A stretch of DNA of 35,450 bases from positions 1 through 35,450 of the forward strand of contig NZ_LSIF01000108.1 of NCBI RefSeq assembly GCF_001556105.1, read 5' to 3'. The first letter of the stretch is position 1. Each line of letters starts with the position of its first letter. The notes beneath the pieces were generated by a model. The model saw only the letters and a list, made by a program, of their open reading frames with translations. It was not told where the DNA came from and ran no database searches. Source of the DNA: Pseudoxanthomonas mexicana. Lineage in GTDB: Bacteria; Pseudomonadota; Gammaproteobacteria; Xanthomonadales; Xanthomonadaceae. Positions 1 to 10,256 of the stretch are shown in pieces. Position numbers and translations under genes: made by a program.

Positions 1-2121
1 GGCCACAGCGAGTTCATCGGCACCGGTGGCAGCCTGTACTACCTGCGGCACACCGACCTGTTGCCGGGATCGGACGTGGTGACGCTGGAGACGCGCAGCC
101 GCACCACCGGCCGCACGGAAAACCGTGTGGTGCTGCAGCGTGGAGCCGATTACGAGATCGACGAGTTGCAGGGCCGTATCCTGTTGACCCGGCCGCTGGC
201 GCAGATCAGTCGTGACAACAATCCCACGCTGACCCGAGATACGCCGCTGGACGGTTTCGAGCAGCGCTTGCTGGTGGATTACGAATGGGTGCCTTCCGGT
301 TTTGGCGCCGATGAACTGACGGTTGGCCTGCGCGGCAAGCACTGGTTCGGCGATCACGTCGGGGTGGGCGCCACCTACGTGCAGGAGAACCGTGCGGGCG
401 AGGACTACACGCTCAAGGGTGGCGACCTGACGCTGCAAGCCGGCAAGGGCACCTACATCAAGGCCGAGTACGCACAGACCGAATCGTTCGGCGCGCCGGT
501 GTTCTTCTCCAACAACGGCGGCCTGAGCTTCATCCAGCAGAACACCACCGCGTTGAACCGGAAGGGCGATGCGACCTCGCTGGAGGCCCGCGCCAATTTC
601 AAGGAACTGGGCTGGACCGAGCAGGACTGGAGCGCGGGAGGCTGGTGGCGTCGCACGGATGCGGGATATTCCATTTCCCGCTACGACACCGGCCGTCCGG
701 TGACCGAGTACGGCGCCGAGCTGTCAGGTCAGCTCAACCAGAACATTCGCCTGTACAGCCGCTACACCCGCTCCGAACGCGGCGCGGACACGCTGGTGCA
801 GGCGCAAGCGACCCTGGAGTGGCGAACCAGCGAAGCAGGCACGCTGGGCCTTGAAGTGCGCCGCGTGAACGAAAACAGCAGCTACCTGGACGCCGTGGGC
901 ACGCTCGCGGCGATGAAGTACCAGTACCGCATCGGCAGCGCATGGGAACTGTACGGCGTTGCCCAGCTCACCGTGGACGATGATGGCGGCCGGTACGCCG
1001 ACAACAATGCCTACACCCTGGGTACCAAGCACCTGTTCGGCAACAAATCCTCGGTAGGCGCCGAGGTGACTGACGGTGACCGCGGCAATGCAGCGAGCGT
1101 CAATGCCGAATATCGCGCTACGCCCGAGCATTCGTACTATGGAGGCTACACCCAGTCGACCGACACGATCGGATACGACTCGCTGTTCAATCCGCGGGCG
1201 CAGAACGGCTGGACGCTGGGACAGCGGTGGCGGCTGTCCAGCCAGGTCAACGTGTTCAACGAAAGCCAGTTCCTGAAACAACGGAACGACTCCGGGCTTG
1301 CGCACACCTTCGGTCTGGATTTCTACCCGGCCCGGGGCTGGAACACGGGTTTCACGCTGTCGGAAGGGAAGCTGGAAAATGCCGAGTCCGGCAGCGTGGT
1401 GGATCGCCGCGCGATCAGCGTGTCGGGTGGGCACACCTCGGCGGAGACCGACTGGCAGAGCAAGATCGAGTGGCGCGAGGACACCGGCGCGGAGCAGCGC
1501 GAGCAGTGGGTCAGCACTACGCGCCTGACCCATCGCTTCAGCGACAGTTGGCGCATCGCGGCCCGCCTCAACTACGCCGACACCGACGACAAGCTCAATC
1601 CGCAGCAAGGCGCCAAGTTCATCGAGAGCAACGTGGGTTTCGCCTATCGCCCATGGAACAGCCAGCGCTGGGGCGTGTTCGGCCGTTACACGTACCTGTA
1701 CGACCTGGCGAGCATGGGGCAGCTGGGTGGTGCCAAGTACGACCAGCGTTCGCAGATCGTGTCGCTGGAAGGTGTGTACAAGCACGACCAGCACTGGGAG
1801 TTCGCCGGCAAGCTGATCCGCCGTGAAGGCGAGGTGCGCATGGGGCGGGGCACGGGCGTGTGGCTCGACTCGGCCACCACGTTCGCCGCGGTGCAGGCGC
1901 GCTACGAACTGCGAACGAAGTGGCACGCGCTGGGCGAGTACCGCTGGGTCGACGTGAAGGACGGCGGCGCACGGCACGGCTTCCTTGCGGGCGTGGATCG
2001 GGACCTCAACGCGCATTTCCGCCTTGGTGCCGGCTACAACTTCACGCGCTTCAGCGACGACATGACCGACTTCGATTACGACCACCGGGGCTGGTTCGTC
2101 AACATGACCGGTAGGTACTGA
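1..2121 (+). CDS. Outer-membrane beta-barrel surface protein, C-terminal part (5' end outside window)
   Basis: The reading frame is open from base 1, so the gene begins outside the window; the TTG at 61 is an internal codon, not a start. About 706 residues are visible. The first ~70 residues contain a G-x-DY-x-ID-x-x-x-G-x-I-x-L-x-x-PL pattern seen in extracellular or periplasmic modules that precede barrels. The remaining ~600 residues are runs of alternating polar and aromatic or hydrophobic residues with many Tyr, Trp and Gly, the pattern of transmembrane beta strands. The protein ends in an aromatic residue (NMTGRY), as outer-membrane barrels usually do. No TonB box or plug can be seen because the N-terminus is missing. 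The function is unknown; a large adhesin-like or transport barrel are both possible. A strong terminator follows at 2152. Confidence is high that it is a real gene and moderate that it is a barrel. Confidence 0.8.
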   Translation, partial: GHSEFIGTGGSLYYLRHTDLLPGSDVVTLETRSRTTGRTENRVVLQRGADYEIDELQGRILLTRPLAQISRDNNPTLTRDTPLDGFEQRLLVDYEWVPSGFGADELTVGLRGKHWFGDHVGVGATYVQENRAGEDYTLKGGDLTLQAGKGTYIKAEYAQTESFGAPVFFSNNGGLSFIQQNTTALNRKGDATSLEARANFKELGWTEQDWSAGGWWRRTDAGYSISRYDTGRPVTEYGAELSGQLNQNIRLYSRYTRSERGADTLVQAQATLEWRTSEAGTLGLEVRRVNENSSYLDAVGTLAAMKYQYRIGSAWELYGVAQLTVDDDGGRYADNNAYTLGTKHLFGNKSSVGAEVTDGDRGNAASVNAEYRATPEHSYYGGYTQSTDTIGYDSLFNPRAQNGWTLGQRWRLSSQVNVFNESQFLKQRNDSGLAHTFGLDFYPARGWNTGFTLSEGKLENAESGSVVDRRAISVSGGHTSAETDWQSKIEWREDTGAEQREQWVSTTRLTHRFSDSWRIAARLNYADTDDKLNPQQGAKFIESNVGFAYRPWNSQRWGVFGRYTYLYDLASMGQLGGAKYDQRSQIVSLEGVYKHDQHWEFAGKLIRREGEVRMGRGTGVWLDSATTFAAVQARYELRTKWHALGEYRWVDVKDGGARHGFLAGVDRDLNAHFRLGAGYNFTRFSDDMTDFDYDHRGWFVNMTGRY

Positions 2122-2151
2122 TCGCTCGAACGGTCGGCACCATCACTGAAA

Positions 2152-2185
2152 AAGGAAAAAGCGGGCGATGGCCCGCTTTTTCCTT
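2152..2185. terminator. Bidirectional rho-independent terminator
   Basis: A perfect inverted repeat AAGGAAAAAGCGGGC / GCCCGCTTTTTCCTT surrounds the loop GATG. It has a GC-rich core with an A-run on one side and a T-run on the other, so it works on both strands. It lies between the convergent barrel gene (+) and Bax-inhibitor-like gene (-). Confidence 0.92.
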
Positions 2186-2225
2186 GGTGGTTCCCGACCT
2201 TTTCCGTAGCGATCGGCGCTGTTTG

Positions 2226-2987
2226 TCAGTCGCGCGACTGCAGCTTCGACAGCAGGCGCAGCAGTTCCAGATACAGCCACACCAGCGTGACCATCAGCCC
2301 GAACGCGCCGTACCACTCCATGTACTTCGGTGCGCCCTGTTCGACGCCGGTTTCGATGAAGTCGAAATCCAGCACCAGGTTCAGCGAGGCGATGACCACG
2401 ACGAACAGGCTGAAGCCGATGCCGACCAGGCCGGATTCGTGGATCAGGGGGATCTTGATGCCGAAGAAGCCGAGCGCGATGGTCGCCAGGTAGACCAGCG
2501 CGATGCCGCCGGTGGCGGCGACCACGCCCAGCTTGAAGTTCTCCGTGGCCTTGATCAGCCCACTGCGATAGGCGAACAGCAGCGCGAACAGGATGCCGAA
2601 GGTCAACATCACCGCCTGCATCACGATGCCATCGGACTTTGCGTTATAGACCGCCGAGATCGCGCCCAGGAAAAAGCCTTCGACCAGTGCATACAGCGGT
2701 GCGGTAACGGGCGACCAGGTCTTCTTGAAGACGGTGATCAGCGCCAGCACCAGACCGCCGATGGCGCCGCCCCACATGTAGACCGCAAAGCCGGGAGCAG
2801 GCAGGCCGTCCGGCCCCAGCGCCTGGTTCCAGGAGAACGCGGCGGTCAGTACCGTCAGCAACAAGAGGATGCCGGTTTTGTTGATGGTGCCGTTCAGTGT
2901 CATCGCCTCGCCGTCGCGCGAGACCACCGTCCCGCTGCCAAGGTCGAGGAAGGTCGATTCCTTCAGTGCCGGATTGCCGCTGCGCAT
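2226..2987 (-). CDS. Bax inhibitor-1/YccA-like integral membrane protein
   Basis: This 253-residue protein has about seven hydrophobic segments (first TM near residues 37-52, last near 228-245) and a short charged C-terminus. The layout and motifs fit the bacterial Bax inhibitor-1-like family (the BaxI_1/YccA group of the TMBIM superfamily). Family members are inner-membrane proteins linked to calcium leak or to FtsH modulation; the role here is unproven. An upstream in-frame start at 3059 would add a charged 24-residue extension that looks non-coding. I chose the second of two adjacent ATGs (2987) because GAGGG lies 7 nt before it; the first ATG at 2990 is equally possible. The gene stands alone, divergent from the tRNA-Pro promoter and convergent with the barrel gene. 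Confidence 0.88.
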   Translation of the reverse strand: MRSGNPALKESTFLDLGSGTVVSRDGEAMTLNGTINKTGILLLLTVLTAAFSWNQALGPDGLPAPGFAVYMWGGAIGGLVLALITVFKKTWSPVTAPLYALVEGFFLGAISAVYNAKSDGIVMQAVMLTFGILFALLFAYRSGLIKATENFKLGVVAATGGIALVYLATIALGFFGIKIPLIHESGLVGIGFSLFVVVIASLNLVLDFDFIETGVEQGAPKYMEWYGAFGLMVTLVWLYLELLRLLSKLQSRD

Positions 2988-3066
2988 CATGGTTCCCTCA
3001 TGTGGTTGCCGGACGTCTGTCCCCAGCGTGCGAGCATATCGCAGGCGGCGGTCGATCACGTTTCGT

Positions 3067-3095
3067 TTGACAGCTGGGCCGTGGATTCCGACAAT
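3067..3095 (+). promoter_or_regulatory. Sigma-70 promoter of the tRNA-Pro-led cluster
   Basis: A consensus -35 TTGACA (3067-3072) is separated by 17 bp from GACAAT (3090-3095). Transcription would start near 3102, about 37 nt before tRNA-Pro. This is the best promoter match in the window. Confidence 0.85.
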
Positions 3096-3138
3096 ACGCG
3101 ACCTCGTTGGCGTCCAGACGCCACGCCGGGACCCTCGT

Positions 3139-3215
3139 CGGGGTATAGCGCAGTCTGGTAGCGCATCTGCTTTGGGAGCAGAGGGTCGGGGGTTCGAATC
3201 CCTCTACCCCGACCA
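3139..3215 (+). tRNA. tRNA-Pro (anticodon TGG)
   Basis: The acceptor stem CGGGGTA pairs with TACCCCG, followed by discriminator A and an encoded CCA. The anticodon loop TTTGGGA gives TGG, and the T-loop GGTTCGAATCC is canonical. It is the first tRNA of a five-gene cluster and sits behind a consensus promoter. Confidence 0.97.
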
Positions 3216-3273
3216 GTCTGATGCACCGCCAGAGTGTGTTCCGGCAGGGCGGGGATGCGACAATCCGGACAGA

Positions 3274-3350
3274 GCGCCCGTAGCTCAACCGGATAGAGCA
3301 CCGGCCTTCTAAGCCGGCGGTTACAGGTTCGAGTCCTGTCGGGCGCGCCA
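3274..3350 (+). tRNA. tRNA-Arg (anticodon TCT)
   Basis: The acceptor stem GCGCCCG pairs with CGGGCGC, then discriminator G and encoded CCA. The anticodon loop CTTCTAA gives TCT. It is either read through from tRNA-Pro or helped by a weak GACAAT -10-like hexamer at 3259-3264, which lacks a good -35. Confidence 0.97.
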
Positions 3351-3388
3351 CTCGTGGCGAACTTGGGCAGGAACAGCGGGTTTCAGTG

Positions 3389-3465
<77 letters not shown>

Positions 3466-3493
3466 TTGATGCAGGAATTCCGCTTCGCGGGGT

Positions 3494-3522
3494 TTGTAAC
3501 AAGCAAGGGATGCGGGTACACT
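3494..3522 (+). promoter_or_regulatory. Promoter of tRNA-Lys
   Basis: TTGTAA (3494-3499), a 17-bp spacer and TACACT (3517-3522) lie just upstream of tRNA-Lys; predicted start near 3529. Confidence 0.7.
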
Positions 3523-3539
3523 ACGCGCCCAGTTTTTCG

Positions 3540-3615
3540 GGGCTGTTAGCTCAGTTGGTAGAGCAGTTGACTCTTAATCAATAGGTCCAAGGTTCGAATC
3601 CTTGACAGCCCACCA
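3540..3615 (+). tRNA. tRNA-Lys (anticodon CTT)
   Basis: The acceptor stem GGGCTGT pairs with ACAGCCC, then discriminator A and CCA. The anticodon loop CTCTTAA reads CTT. It has its own promoter upstream and a terminator at 3622 directly downstream. Confidence 0.97.
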
Positions 3616-3621
3616 AAGCCG

Positions 3622-3654
3622 AAAAGCGCCCGGTCATCCCGGGCGCTTTTTTCT
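3622..3654 (+). terminator. Rho-independent terminator after tRNA-Lys
   Basis: AAAAGCGCCCGG / CCGGGCGCTTTT forms a 12-bp hairpin with a 5-nt loop, continued by two more T residues. It ends the Pro-Arg-His-Lys transcripts. Its T-run runs into the -35 element proposed for tRNA-Leu. Confidence 0.92.
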
Positions 3655-3684
3655 TGCCGGGTCAGGCAGGGCGATGGGTACAAT
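3654..3684 (+). promoter_or_regulatory. Promoter of tRNA-Leu
   Basis: TACAAT (3679-3684) is a strong -10 placed 10 nt before the tRNA. The best -35, TTGCCG (3654-3659), has a long 19-bp spacer, so the -35 assignment is uncertain. Confidence 0.55.
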
Positions 3685-3694
3685 GCGGCGACCT

Positions 3695-3780
3695 GCGAAA
3701 GTGGCGGAATTGGTAGACGCACTGGATTTAGGTTCCAGCGGGTAACCCCCGTGAGGGTTCGAGTCCCTCCTTTCGCACCA
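3695..3780 (+). tRNA. tRNA-Leu (anticodon TAG)
   Basis: This 86-nt class II tRNA has a long variable arm. The acceptor GCGAAAG pairs with CTTTCGC, then discriminator A and encoded CCA. The anticodon loop TTTAGGT gives TAG. No T-rich terminator follows, so transcription may run on into tig. Confidence 0.97.
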
Positions 3781-3988
3781 TGCCGACGGCGACACCGGTC
3801 GCGTCGATGCCGCAAACCGGCCCCTGATGGCGTCCGTCGGAATCCTGATCTCCTCTGCCCGCTGGCAGCCTGCTGCGGAATCGGCGAAACTAGCAAGTTC
3901 CGCCAGGATGGGCCTTATGGCCGTGTCCCAGGCGCCCCGGATTATCAACATCGCCCCGGCAGTGCCGTGGCCGCAGGAGTCAGTGAGT

Positions 3989-5281
3989 ATGCAAGTTTCG
4001 GTCGAATCGGTCGGCAACCTCGAGCGCCGCATGAGCTTCAGCCTGCCGGCGGAGCGTCTGGACACCCACATCGGCGGCCGCCTGCGCGAGTTGTCGCGTA
4101 CCGCGCGCATCAAGGGCTTCCGCCCCGGCAAGGTACCGGCCAAGGTCATCGAGCAGCGCTTCGGCGAACAGGTTCGCGCCGAGGCCCTCGACGGCCTGCT
4201 GCGGGAAACTTTCAACAATGCGGTGCGCGAGCAGGACCTGCAGTTGGCCGGCAACCCGCGCATCGAGAAGCAGGGCGAGGGCGAGCTGGATTTCGTGGCG
4301 ATGTTCGAGGTGGTGCCCGACTTCGGTGATGTCGACGTTGCCAAGCTCAACGTCATCCGCCACACGGCGGAGGTGGCCGATGCCGACATCGACCAGATGA
4401 TCGACAACCTGCGCATGCAGCGCCGCACCTTCCAGGTCGTCGAGCGCGGTGCGAAGGATGGTGATCGCGTCGCCCTGGAAACCTGGTCGCAGGCGGGTGA
4501 CGAACGTATGCCCGCTGAAGGCATCGAGAAGGGCGCCACCCTGATCGGCTCGGGCGTCATGTTCGGCGAGATCGAACAGGCCCTTATCGGCTTGGCGAAG
4601 GGCGACGAGAAGACGGTGACGGTGACGTTCCCGGCTGACTGGCGTGTGCCGCAGCTGGCGGGCCGCCAGGTCGACGTACACGTCAAGGTCACCGACGTGG
4701 CCGAGTCGGTGCTGCCCGAGGTCGATCGCGAGTTCATCCGCAGCTTCGGCGTGAAGAGCGGCGACGCCGAGCAGTTCCGCTCGGATATCCGCAGCAACCT
4801 CGAGCGCGAGCTGAAGGGCGCGCTGATGACCCGTCTGCGCCGTGAAGTGGGCGAGCAGCTGATTGCCGCCTACGCCCACGTCGAGATGCCGCCGCGCCTG
4901 GTCGAGAACGAGGCCCGCGTGATGGTCCAGCAGGCCGCCGAGCAGGCGCGCCGCCAGGGCCAGCAGGTGCAGATCCCCGACAATGCGCATGAAGGTTTCG
5001 CCGACGCTGCCCGCAAGCGCGTGCTCGTCGGCCTGCTGGTCGGTGAGGTCGCCCGCCGCAACCAGCTGCGCCTGGACCCGAAGCGCCTGAACGAGACGCT
5101 GCGCCTGATCGCCTCGACCTACGAAGAGCCGGAGCAGGTCATTGAGTTGTACCGCAACGACCCCCAGTTGATGAACAGTCTGCAGGGTCGTGTGATGGAA
5201 GAGCAGGTGATCGACTGGATCGCCGAGCGCGCCCAGCACACCGAGCAGGCGCTTTCCTTCCAGGAAGCCATCCGCAACTGA
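3989..5281 (+). CDS. tig: Trigger factor, ribosome-associated chaperone and peptidyl-prolyl isomerase
   Basis: This 430-residue protein is the usual trigger factor length. Residues 1-115 form the ribosome-binding domain with the GFRPGKVP signature (43-50) that docks on ribosomal protein L23. Residues ~155-240 are the FKBP-type PPIase domain, and the helical C-terminal arms (~245-430) form the chaperone cradle. The frame is open upstream to 3827, but the start is fixed at 3989 by the conserved MQVSVE N-terminus and a GGAG about 10 nt upstream. No clear promoter is seen in the 208 bp after tRNA-Leu. It heads the tig-clpP-clpX-lon block conserved across many proteobacteria, placing folding beside proteolysis. 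Confidence 0.97.
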   Translation: MQVSVESVGNLERRMSFSLPAERLDTHIGGRLRELSRTARIKGFRPGKVPAKVIEQRFGEQVRAEALDGLLRETFNNAVREQDLQLAGNPRIEKQGEGELDFVAMFEVVPDFGDVDVAKLNVIRHTAEVADADIDQMIDNLRMQRRTFQVVERGAKDGDRVALETWSQAGDERMPAEGIEKGATLIGSGVMFGEIEQALIGLAKGDEKTVTVTFPADWRVPQLAGRQVDVHVKVTDVAESVLPEVDREFIRSFGVKSGDAEQFRSDIRSNLERELKGALMTRLRREVGEQLIAAYAHVEMPPRLVENEARVMVQQAAEQARRQGQQVQIPDNAHEGFADAARKRVLVGLLVGEVARRNQLRLDPKRLNETLRLIASTYEEPEQVIELYRNDPQLMNSLQGRVMEEQVIDWIAERAQHTEQALSFQEAIRN

Positions 5282-5302
5282 GCCGGGCGCCCGCCCGGGC
5301 AG

Positions 5303-5330
5303 AAGGTCCGGCTATCCTAGGCCGGACCTT
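5303..5330 (+). promoter_or_regulatory. Hairpin between tig and clpP
   Basis: AAGGTCCGGC and GCCGGACCTT form a perfect 10-bp stem with an 8-nt loop. No T-run follows, so a partial attenuator, mRNA-end stabiliser or processing site is more likely than a full terminator. The loop contains TATCCT, a poor -10 match. Confidence 0.6.
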
Positions 5331-5356
5331 CCCACGAACGACAGGCGCGAGAACCG

Positions 5357-5983
5357 ATGAGCATTCAAACCCAAGCCCTCAACCTGGTGCCGATGGTGGT
5401 CGAACAGACCAGCCGCGGCGAGCGCGCCTACGACATCTATTCCCGTCTGCTGAAGGAACGCGTGATCTTCCTGGTCGGCGGCGTGGATGACCACGTGGCG
5501 AACGTCATCGTGGCGCAGATGCTGTTCCTCGAGGCCGAAAACCCCGAGAAGGACATCAGCCTGTACATCAACTCGCCCGGTGGCGTGGTGACGGCCGGCA
5601 TGGCCATCTACGACACCATGCAGTACATCAAGCCGGACGTGAGCACGATCTGCGTGGGCCAGGCGGCCAGCATGGGCGCGCTGCTGCTGGCGGCCGGTGC
5701 GAAGGGCAAACGCTATGCGCTGCCGAACTCGCGCGTGATGATCCATCAGCCGCTGGGCGGCTTCCAAGGTCAGGCCACGGACATCGACATCCACGCCCGC
5801 GAGATCCTGACGCTGCGCGCGAAGCTGAACGCCATCCTGTCCCACCACACGGGCCAGTCGCTGGAAACCATCGAGCGCGATACCGAGCGAGACAACTTCA
5901 AGAGCGCAGCGGATTCGCAGGCCTACGGCCTGGTCGACCAGGTGCTCGAGCGTCGCCCGGACGATTCCATCCAGTCGGCCTGA
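5357..5983 (+). CDS. clpP: ATP-dependent Clp protease proteolytic subunit
   Basis: This 208-residue serine peptidase (family S14) forms the double-heptamer barrel that degrades proteins fed by ClpX or ClpA. The catalytic triad is visible: Ser105 in GQAASMG, His130 in MIHQPLGG and Asp179 in TERDN, at the same spacing as E. coli S111/H136/D185. The N-terminal MSIQTQALN stretch is a short propeptide. The start ATG at 5357 follows a weak GCGAG; no alternative start fits better. It lies 75 bp after tig behind a hairpin and 128 bp before clpX. Confidence 0.98.
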   Translation: MSIQTQALNLVPMVVEQTSRGERAYDIYSRLLKERVIFLVGGVDDHVANVIVAQMLFLEAENPEKDISLYINSPGGVVTAGMAIYDTMQYIKPDVSTICVGQAASMGALLLAAGAKGKRYALPNSRVMIHQPLGGFQGQATDIDIHAREILTLRAKLNAILSHHTGQSLETIERDTERDNFKSAADSQAYGLVDQVLERRPDDSIQSA

Positions 5984-6035
5984 TCGCCCCGATTGCCCGC
6001 TTTTAAGGCGCAAATCCCCCTGTTCACGGACCCGG

Positions 6036-6063
6036 CTGACACGCCGGGGCCGTGTGCTATTCT
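6036..6063 (+). promoter_or_regulatory. Promoter of clpX
   Basis: CTGACA (6036-6041), a 16-bp spacer and an extended -10 TGC-TATTCT (hexamer 6058-6063) lie in the clpP-clpX gap. The start would be near 6070, giving a leader of about 40 nt. clpX can therefore be transcribed apart from clpP. Confidence 0.65.
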
Positions 6064-6111
6064 CCGACCGCAAGCCCCCCCGGGCAGGTTGAGCGACCGA
6101 GTAATACCAGC

Positions 6112-7395
<1,284 letters not shown>

Positions 7396-7416
7396 TCCGG
7401 CCGCAGGTTTCATCTG

Positions 7417-7443
7417 ACAGGCGCCCTCGTGGCGCCTGTTCAG
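7417..7443 (+). terminator. Probable terminator after clpX
   Basis: ACAGGCGCC / GGCGCCTGT forms a 9-bp stem with loop CTCGT, followed by only a short T-containing tail (TCAGTTTC). It separates clpX from the lon promoter and may be partial. Confidence 0.6.
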
Positions 7444-7495
7444 TTTCAGGAGTTCGCCCGCAAGTGACCGACTCCGTCGAGGTTTTGGCGACGCT

Positions 7496-7525
7496 CTTGC
7501 ATCCCTGGCGCGATGGCCCCATAAC
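7496..7525 (+). promoter_or_regulatory. lon promoter with sigma-32 (heat-shock) elements
   Basis: CTTGCAT (7496-7502), a 14-bp gap and CCCCATAA (7517-7524) match the enterobacterial sigma-32 pattern (CTTGAA / CCCCATNT). The same bases also read as TTGCAT-17-CATAAC, a fair sigma-70 promoter. The start would be near 7532, about 45 nt before lon. Heat-shock control of lon is the usual arrangement in proteobacteria. Confidence 0.7.
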
Positions 7526-7576
7526 GGGCCCATTGGTGCTTGCGCACCCCGTATTTTTACCTTCGCTGGAGCCCCC

Positions 7577-10039
7577 ATGCCCCGCCGTCCCCAGACTGAA
7601 ATCCTCGACCTGCCGGTGCTTCCGCTACGCGACGTGGTGGTGTTCCCGCATATGGTCATCCCGCTGTTCGTGGGGCGTGACAAATCCATGCGTGCGCTGG
7701 AACAGGCGATGGAAGCCGACAAACGCATCATCCTGCTGGCGCAGAAGTCCGCCGAGACCGACGATCCCGTGGCGGCTGACATGTACACCGTCGGTACGCT
7801 GGCGCAGGTGCTGCAGCTGCTGAAACTGCCGGACGGCACGATCAAGGTATTGGTCGAGGGCACCGCGCGCGTCAGCGTGTCCAACGTGGTCGAGCGTGAT
7901 GGTTCGCTTTACGGACAGGGCGAAGAGATCGATTCGACCGATGGCCGCGAGGCGCGCGAAATCGAGGCCGTGGCGCGTTCGCTGATGAGCCTGTTCGAGC
8001 AGTACGTGAAGACCAATCGGAAGCTTCCCCCCGAACTGCTGCAGACGCTTGCCGGCATCGACGAGCCCAGCCGGTTGGCCGACACCATCGCCGCGCACCT
8101 CGGCGCGCGCCTGAGCGACAAGCAGCGCTTGCTCGAGACCATTGAGGTCGGTGAGCGGCTCGAACTGCTGGTCGGATTCGTTGACGGCGAGATCGACGTG
8201 CAGCAGTTGGAGAAGCGCATTCGCGGCCGAGTGAAGTCGCAGATGGAGAAAAGCCAGCGCGAGTACTATCTCAACGAACAGATGAAGGCCATCCAGAAGG
8301 AGCTGGGTGAGCTGGACGAGGCGCCCAACGAGTTGGAAGAGCTGGCGCGCAAGATTGCCGAAGCCGGCATGCCCAAGTCCGTCGAAACCAAGGCGCGCAA
8401 CGAACTCAACAAGCTCAAGCAGATGTCGCCGATGTCGGCGGAGGCTGCCGTCGTCCGCAACTACCTGGACTGGCTGCTGGGTGTCCCTTGGAACAAGCGC
8501 AGCAGGGTGCGTAAGGATCTGAAGGTCGCGCAAGACACGCTGGACGCCGATCACTACGGCCTGGAGAAGGTGAAGGAGCGCATTCTCGAATACCTCGCGG
8601 TCCAGTCGCGTGTGAAGAAGCTGCGTGGCCCGATCCTGTGCCTCGTGGGGCCACCGGGCGTCGGCAAGACGTCGCTGGGTCAGAGCATTGCCAAGGCGAC
8701 CAATCGCAAGTTCGTGCGCATGTCGCTCGGCGGCGTGCGTGATGAGGCCGAGATCCGCGGGCACCGGCGGACGTACGTCGGTTCGATGCCCGGCCGCATC
8801 GTGCAGAACCTCAACAAGACAGGCAGCAAGAATCCGCTGTTCGTGCTGGACGAGATCGACAAGATGTCGATGGATTTCCGCGGCGATCCGTCGTCGGCCT
8901 TGCTCGAAGTGCTCGATCCGGAGCAGAACAACGCCTTCAACGACCATTATCTCGAAGTCGACCTCGACCTGTCCGAGGTGATGTTCGTCGCCACCTCGAA
9001 TTCGTTGAACATTCCCGGTCCGCTGTTGGACCGTATGGAAGTCATCCGTATCCCGGGGTACACCGAGGACGAGAAGGTCAACATCGCACAGCGCTATCTC
9101 GTGCCGAAGCAGCTCAAGGCCAATGGGCTGAAGGTCGATGAGCTCAAGATCGCGGAGAGCGCGATCGGCGACCTCGTTCGCTATTACACCCGCGAGTCCG
9201 GCGTACGCAACCTGGAGCGCGAAATCGCCAAGATCTGCCGCAAGGTGGTGAAGGAGATCGCGCTGGGCGGCGCCAAGGCGCTGGCCCAGAAGAAGGGTTC
9301 CAGGTCCGCCACGATGCAGGTCAGTTCCAAGAATCTGGAAAAATACGCCGGCGTGCGCCGCTACGACTTTGGACGTGCGGAGGAGCAGAACGAGATCGGA
9401 CTCGTCACCGGTCTGGCATGGACGGAAGTCGGTGGCGATCTCCTGCAGATCGAAGTCGCGCTGGTGCCCGGCAAGGGCGGCATGCTGTTGACCGGCCAGC
9501 TGGGTGACGTGATGAAGGAATCCGGTTCCGCCGCGCTGTCCGTCGTGCGCAGCCGTGCGGTCAGCCTGGGCGTGGACGCGGAATTCCTGCAGAAGCAGGA
9601 CGTGCACCTGCATGTGCCGGATGGCGCGACGCCGAAGGACGGCCCCAGTGCCGGCATCGCGATGGCGACGGCGCTGGTGTCGGCGCTCACCAGGAATCCC
9701 GTGCGTTCGGATGTCGCCATGACGGGTGAAATCACGCTGCGCGGCCGCGTCACTGCGATCGGTGGCCTGAAGGAAAAACTGCTGGCGGCGCTGCGTGGCG
9801 GCATCACCACGGTCATCATTCCCGATGAGAACAAGAAGGACTTGGCTGACATTCCCTCCAACGTCACCGAGGGCATGAAGATCGTGCCGGTGAAATGGAT
9901 CGACGAGGTCCTGGATCTCGCGCTGGAACGCCCGCTCGCGCCCGTGCCAGCGACGGGCAGTGGCGGGGGTGAACGCGCGGTGCCGGCGACGAAGAAAGAG
10001 CGCGCCAAAGGGTCTCAGCAGCCCGGTGTGAAGCATTGA
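7577..10039 (+). CDS. lon: Lon protease, ATP-dependent, class LonA
   Basis: This 820-residue protein degrades misfolded and short-lived regulatory proteins in the cytoplasm. The Lon N-terminal substrate-binding domain starts with [14 protein letters not shown] (~residues 13-26) and is followed by a coiled-coil region (~200-260). The AAA+ domain has Walker A GPPGVGKT (358-365) and Walker B FVLDEIDK. The C-terminal S16 peptidase has the Ser-Lys dyad: Ser691 in DGPSAG and Lys734 in GGLKEK, 43 residues apart as in E. coli. The C-terminus carries a basic, Ser/Gly-rich tail. The start ATG at 7577 follows CTGGAG. It sits behind a heat-shock-type promoter. Confidence 0.98.
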   Translation: MPRRPQTEILDLPVLPLRDVVVFPHMVIPLFVGRDKSMRALEQAMEADKRIILLAQKSAETDDPVAADMYTVGTLAQVLQLLKLPDGTIKVLVEGTARVSVSNVVERDGSLYGQGEEIDSTDGREAREIEAVARSLMSLFEQYVKTNRKLPPELLQTLAGIDEPSRLADTIAAHLGARLSDKQRLLETIEVGERLELLVGFVDGEIDVQQLEKRIRGRVKSQMEKSQREYYLNEQMKAIQKELGELDEAPNELEELARKIAEAGMPKSVETKARNELNKLKQMSPMSAEAAVVRNYLDWLLGVPWNKRSRVRKDLKVAQDTLDADHYGLEKVKERILEYLAVQSRVKKLRGPILCLVGPPGVGKTSLGQSIAKATNRKFVRMSLGGVRDEAEIRGHRRTYVGSMPGRIVQNLNKTGSKNPLFVLDEIDKMSMDFRGDPSSALLEVLDPEQNNAFNDHYLEVDLDLSEVMFVATSNSLNIPGPLLDRMEVIRIPGYTEDEKVNIAQRYLVPKQLKANGLKVDELKIAESAIGDLVRYYTRESGVRNLEREIAKICRKVVKEIALGGAKALAQKKGSRSATMQVSSKNLEKYAGVRRYDFGRAEEQNEIGLVTGLAWTEVGGDLLQIEVALVPGKGGMLLTGQLGDVMKESGSAALSVVRSRAVSLGVDAEFLQKQDVHLHVPDGATPKDGPSAGIAMATALVSALTRNPVRSDVAMTGEITLRGRVTAIGGLKEKLLAALRGGITTVIIPDENKKDLADIPSNVTEGMKIVPVKWIDEVLDLALERPLAPVPATGSGGGERAVPATKKERAKGSQQPGVKH

Positions 10040-10100
10040 GTGAAGTGAATGGCGATGCGTGTCATCGCCCTGAAACCCGCGTCATTACAGGGTTTTCGGC

Positions 10101-10129
10101 TTGCGTGGCTTTTTTTGCGCTGGTATAAC
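10101..10129 (+). promoter_or_regulatory. Promoter of hupB
   Basis: TTGCGT (10101-10106), exactly 17 bp, then TATAAC (10124-10129). The predicted start near 10136 gives a leader of about 120 nt before hupB, long for this window. A small hairpin (GGCGATG / CATCGCC, 10051-10069) lies just upstream and may end the lon mRNA. Confidence 0.8.
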
Positions 10130-10256
10130 GGCGTCATCCGCATGCACGAGGCAGTGTCTCGATGCGCGTGGACACAACAACCGGTTTCCGTGAGGCAAGC
10201 GAAGCCCGAGGTTCCGGTCACTCATTCCGCGGTTGTGCCGCACAGGGAGTTACTCA

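Noticed and set aside
724..2085. 453-codon minus-strand frame inside the barrel gene
   Set aside because: It is an antisense shadow; the plus frame has consistent beta-barrel character and is open from the window edge.
2184..3161. 325-codon plus-strand frame opposite the Bax-inhibitor-like gene
   Set aside because: It is rich in Gln, Asp and Arg without motifs; the minus strand encodes a clear seven-helix protein.
3634..4797. 387-codon minus-strand frame across tRNA-Leu and tig
   Set aside because: It runs through a tRNA gene and the antisense of tig; there is no family signature.
5984..6111. Possible sigma-32 promoter before clpX
   Set aside because: A CCCC stretch near 6017 has no CTTGAA-like element at the right distance; the sigma-70-type site at 6036-6063 is clearly better.
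7625..10036. 803-codon open frame on the minus strand across lon
   Set aside because: It mirrors lon exactly, and its translation is rich in His, Arg, Gln and Leu, as expected for the antisense frame of a high-GC gene. lon itself carries all family motifs.
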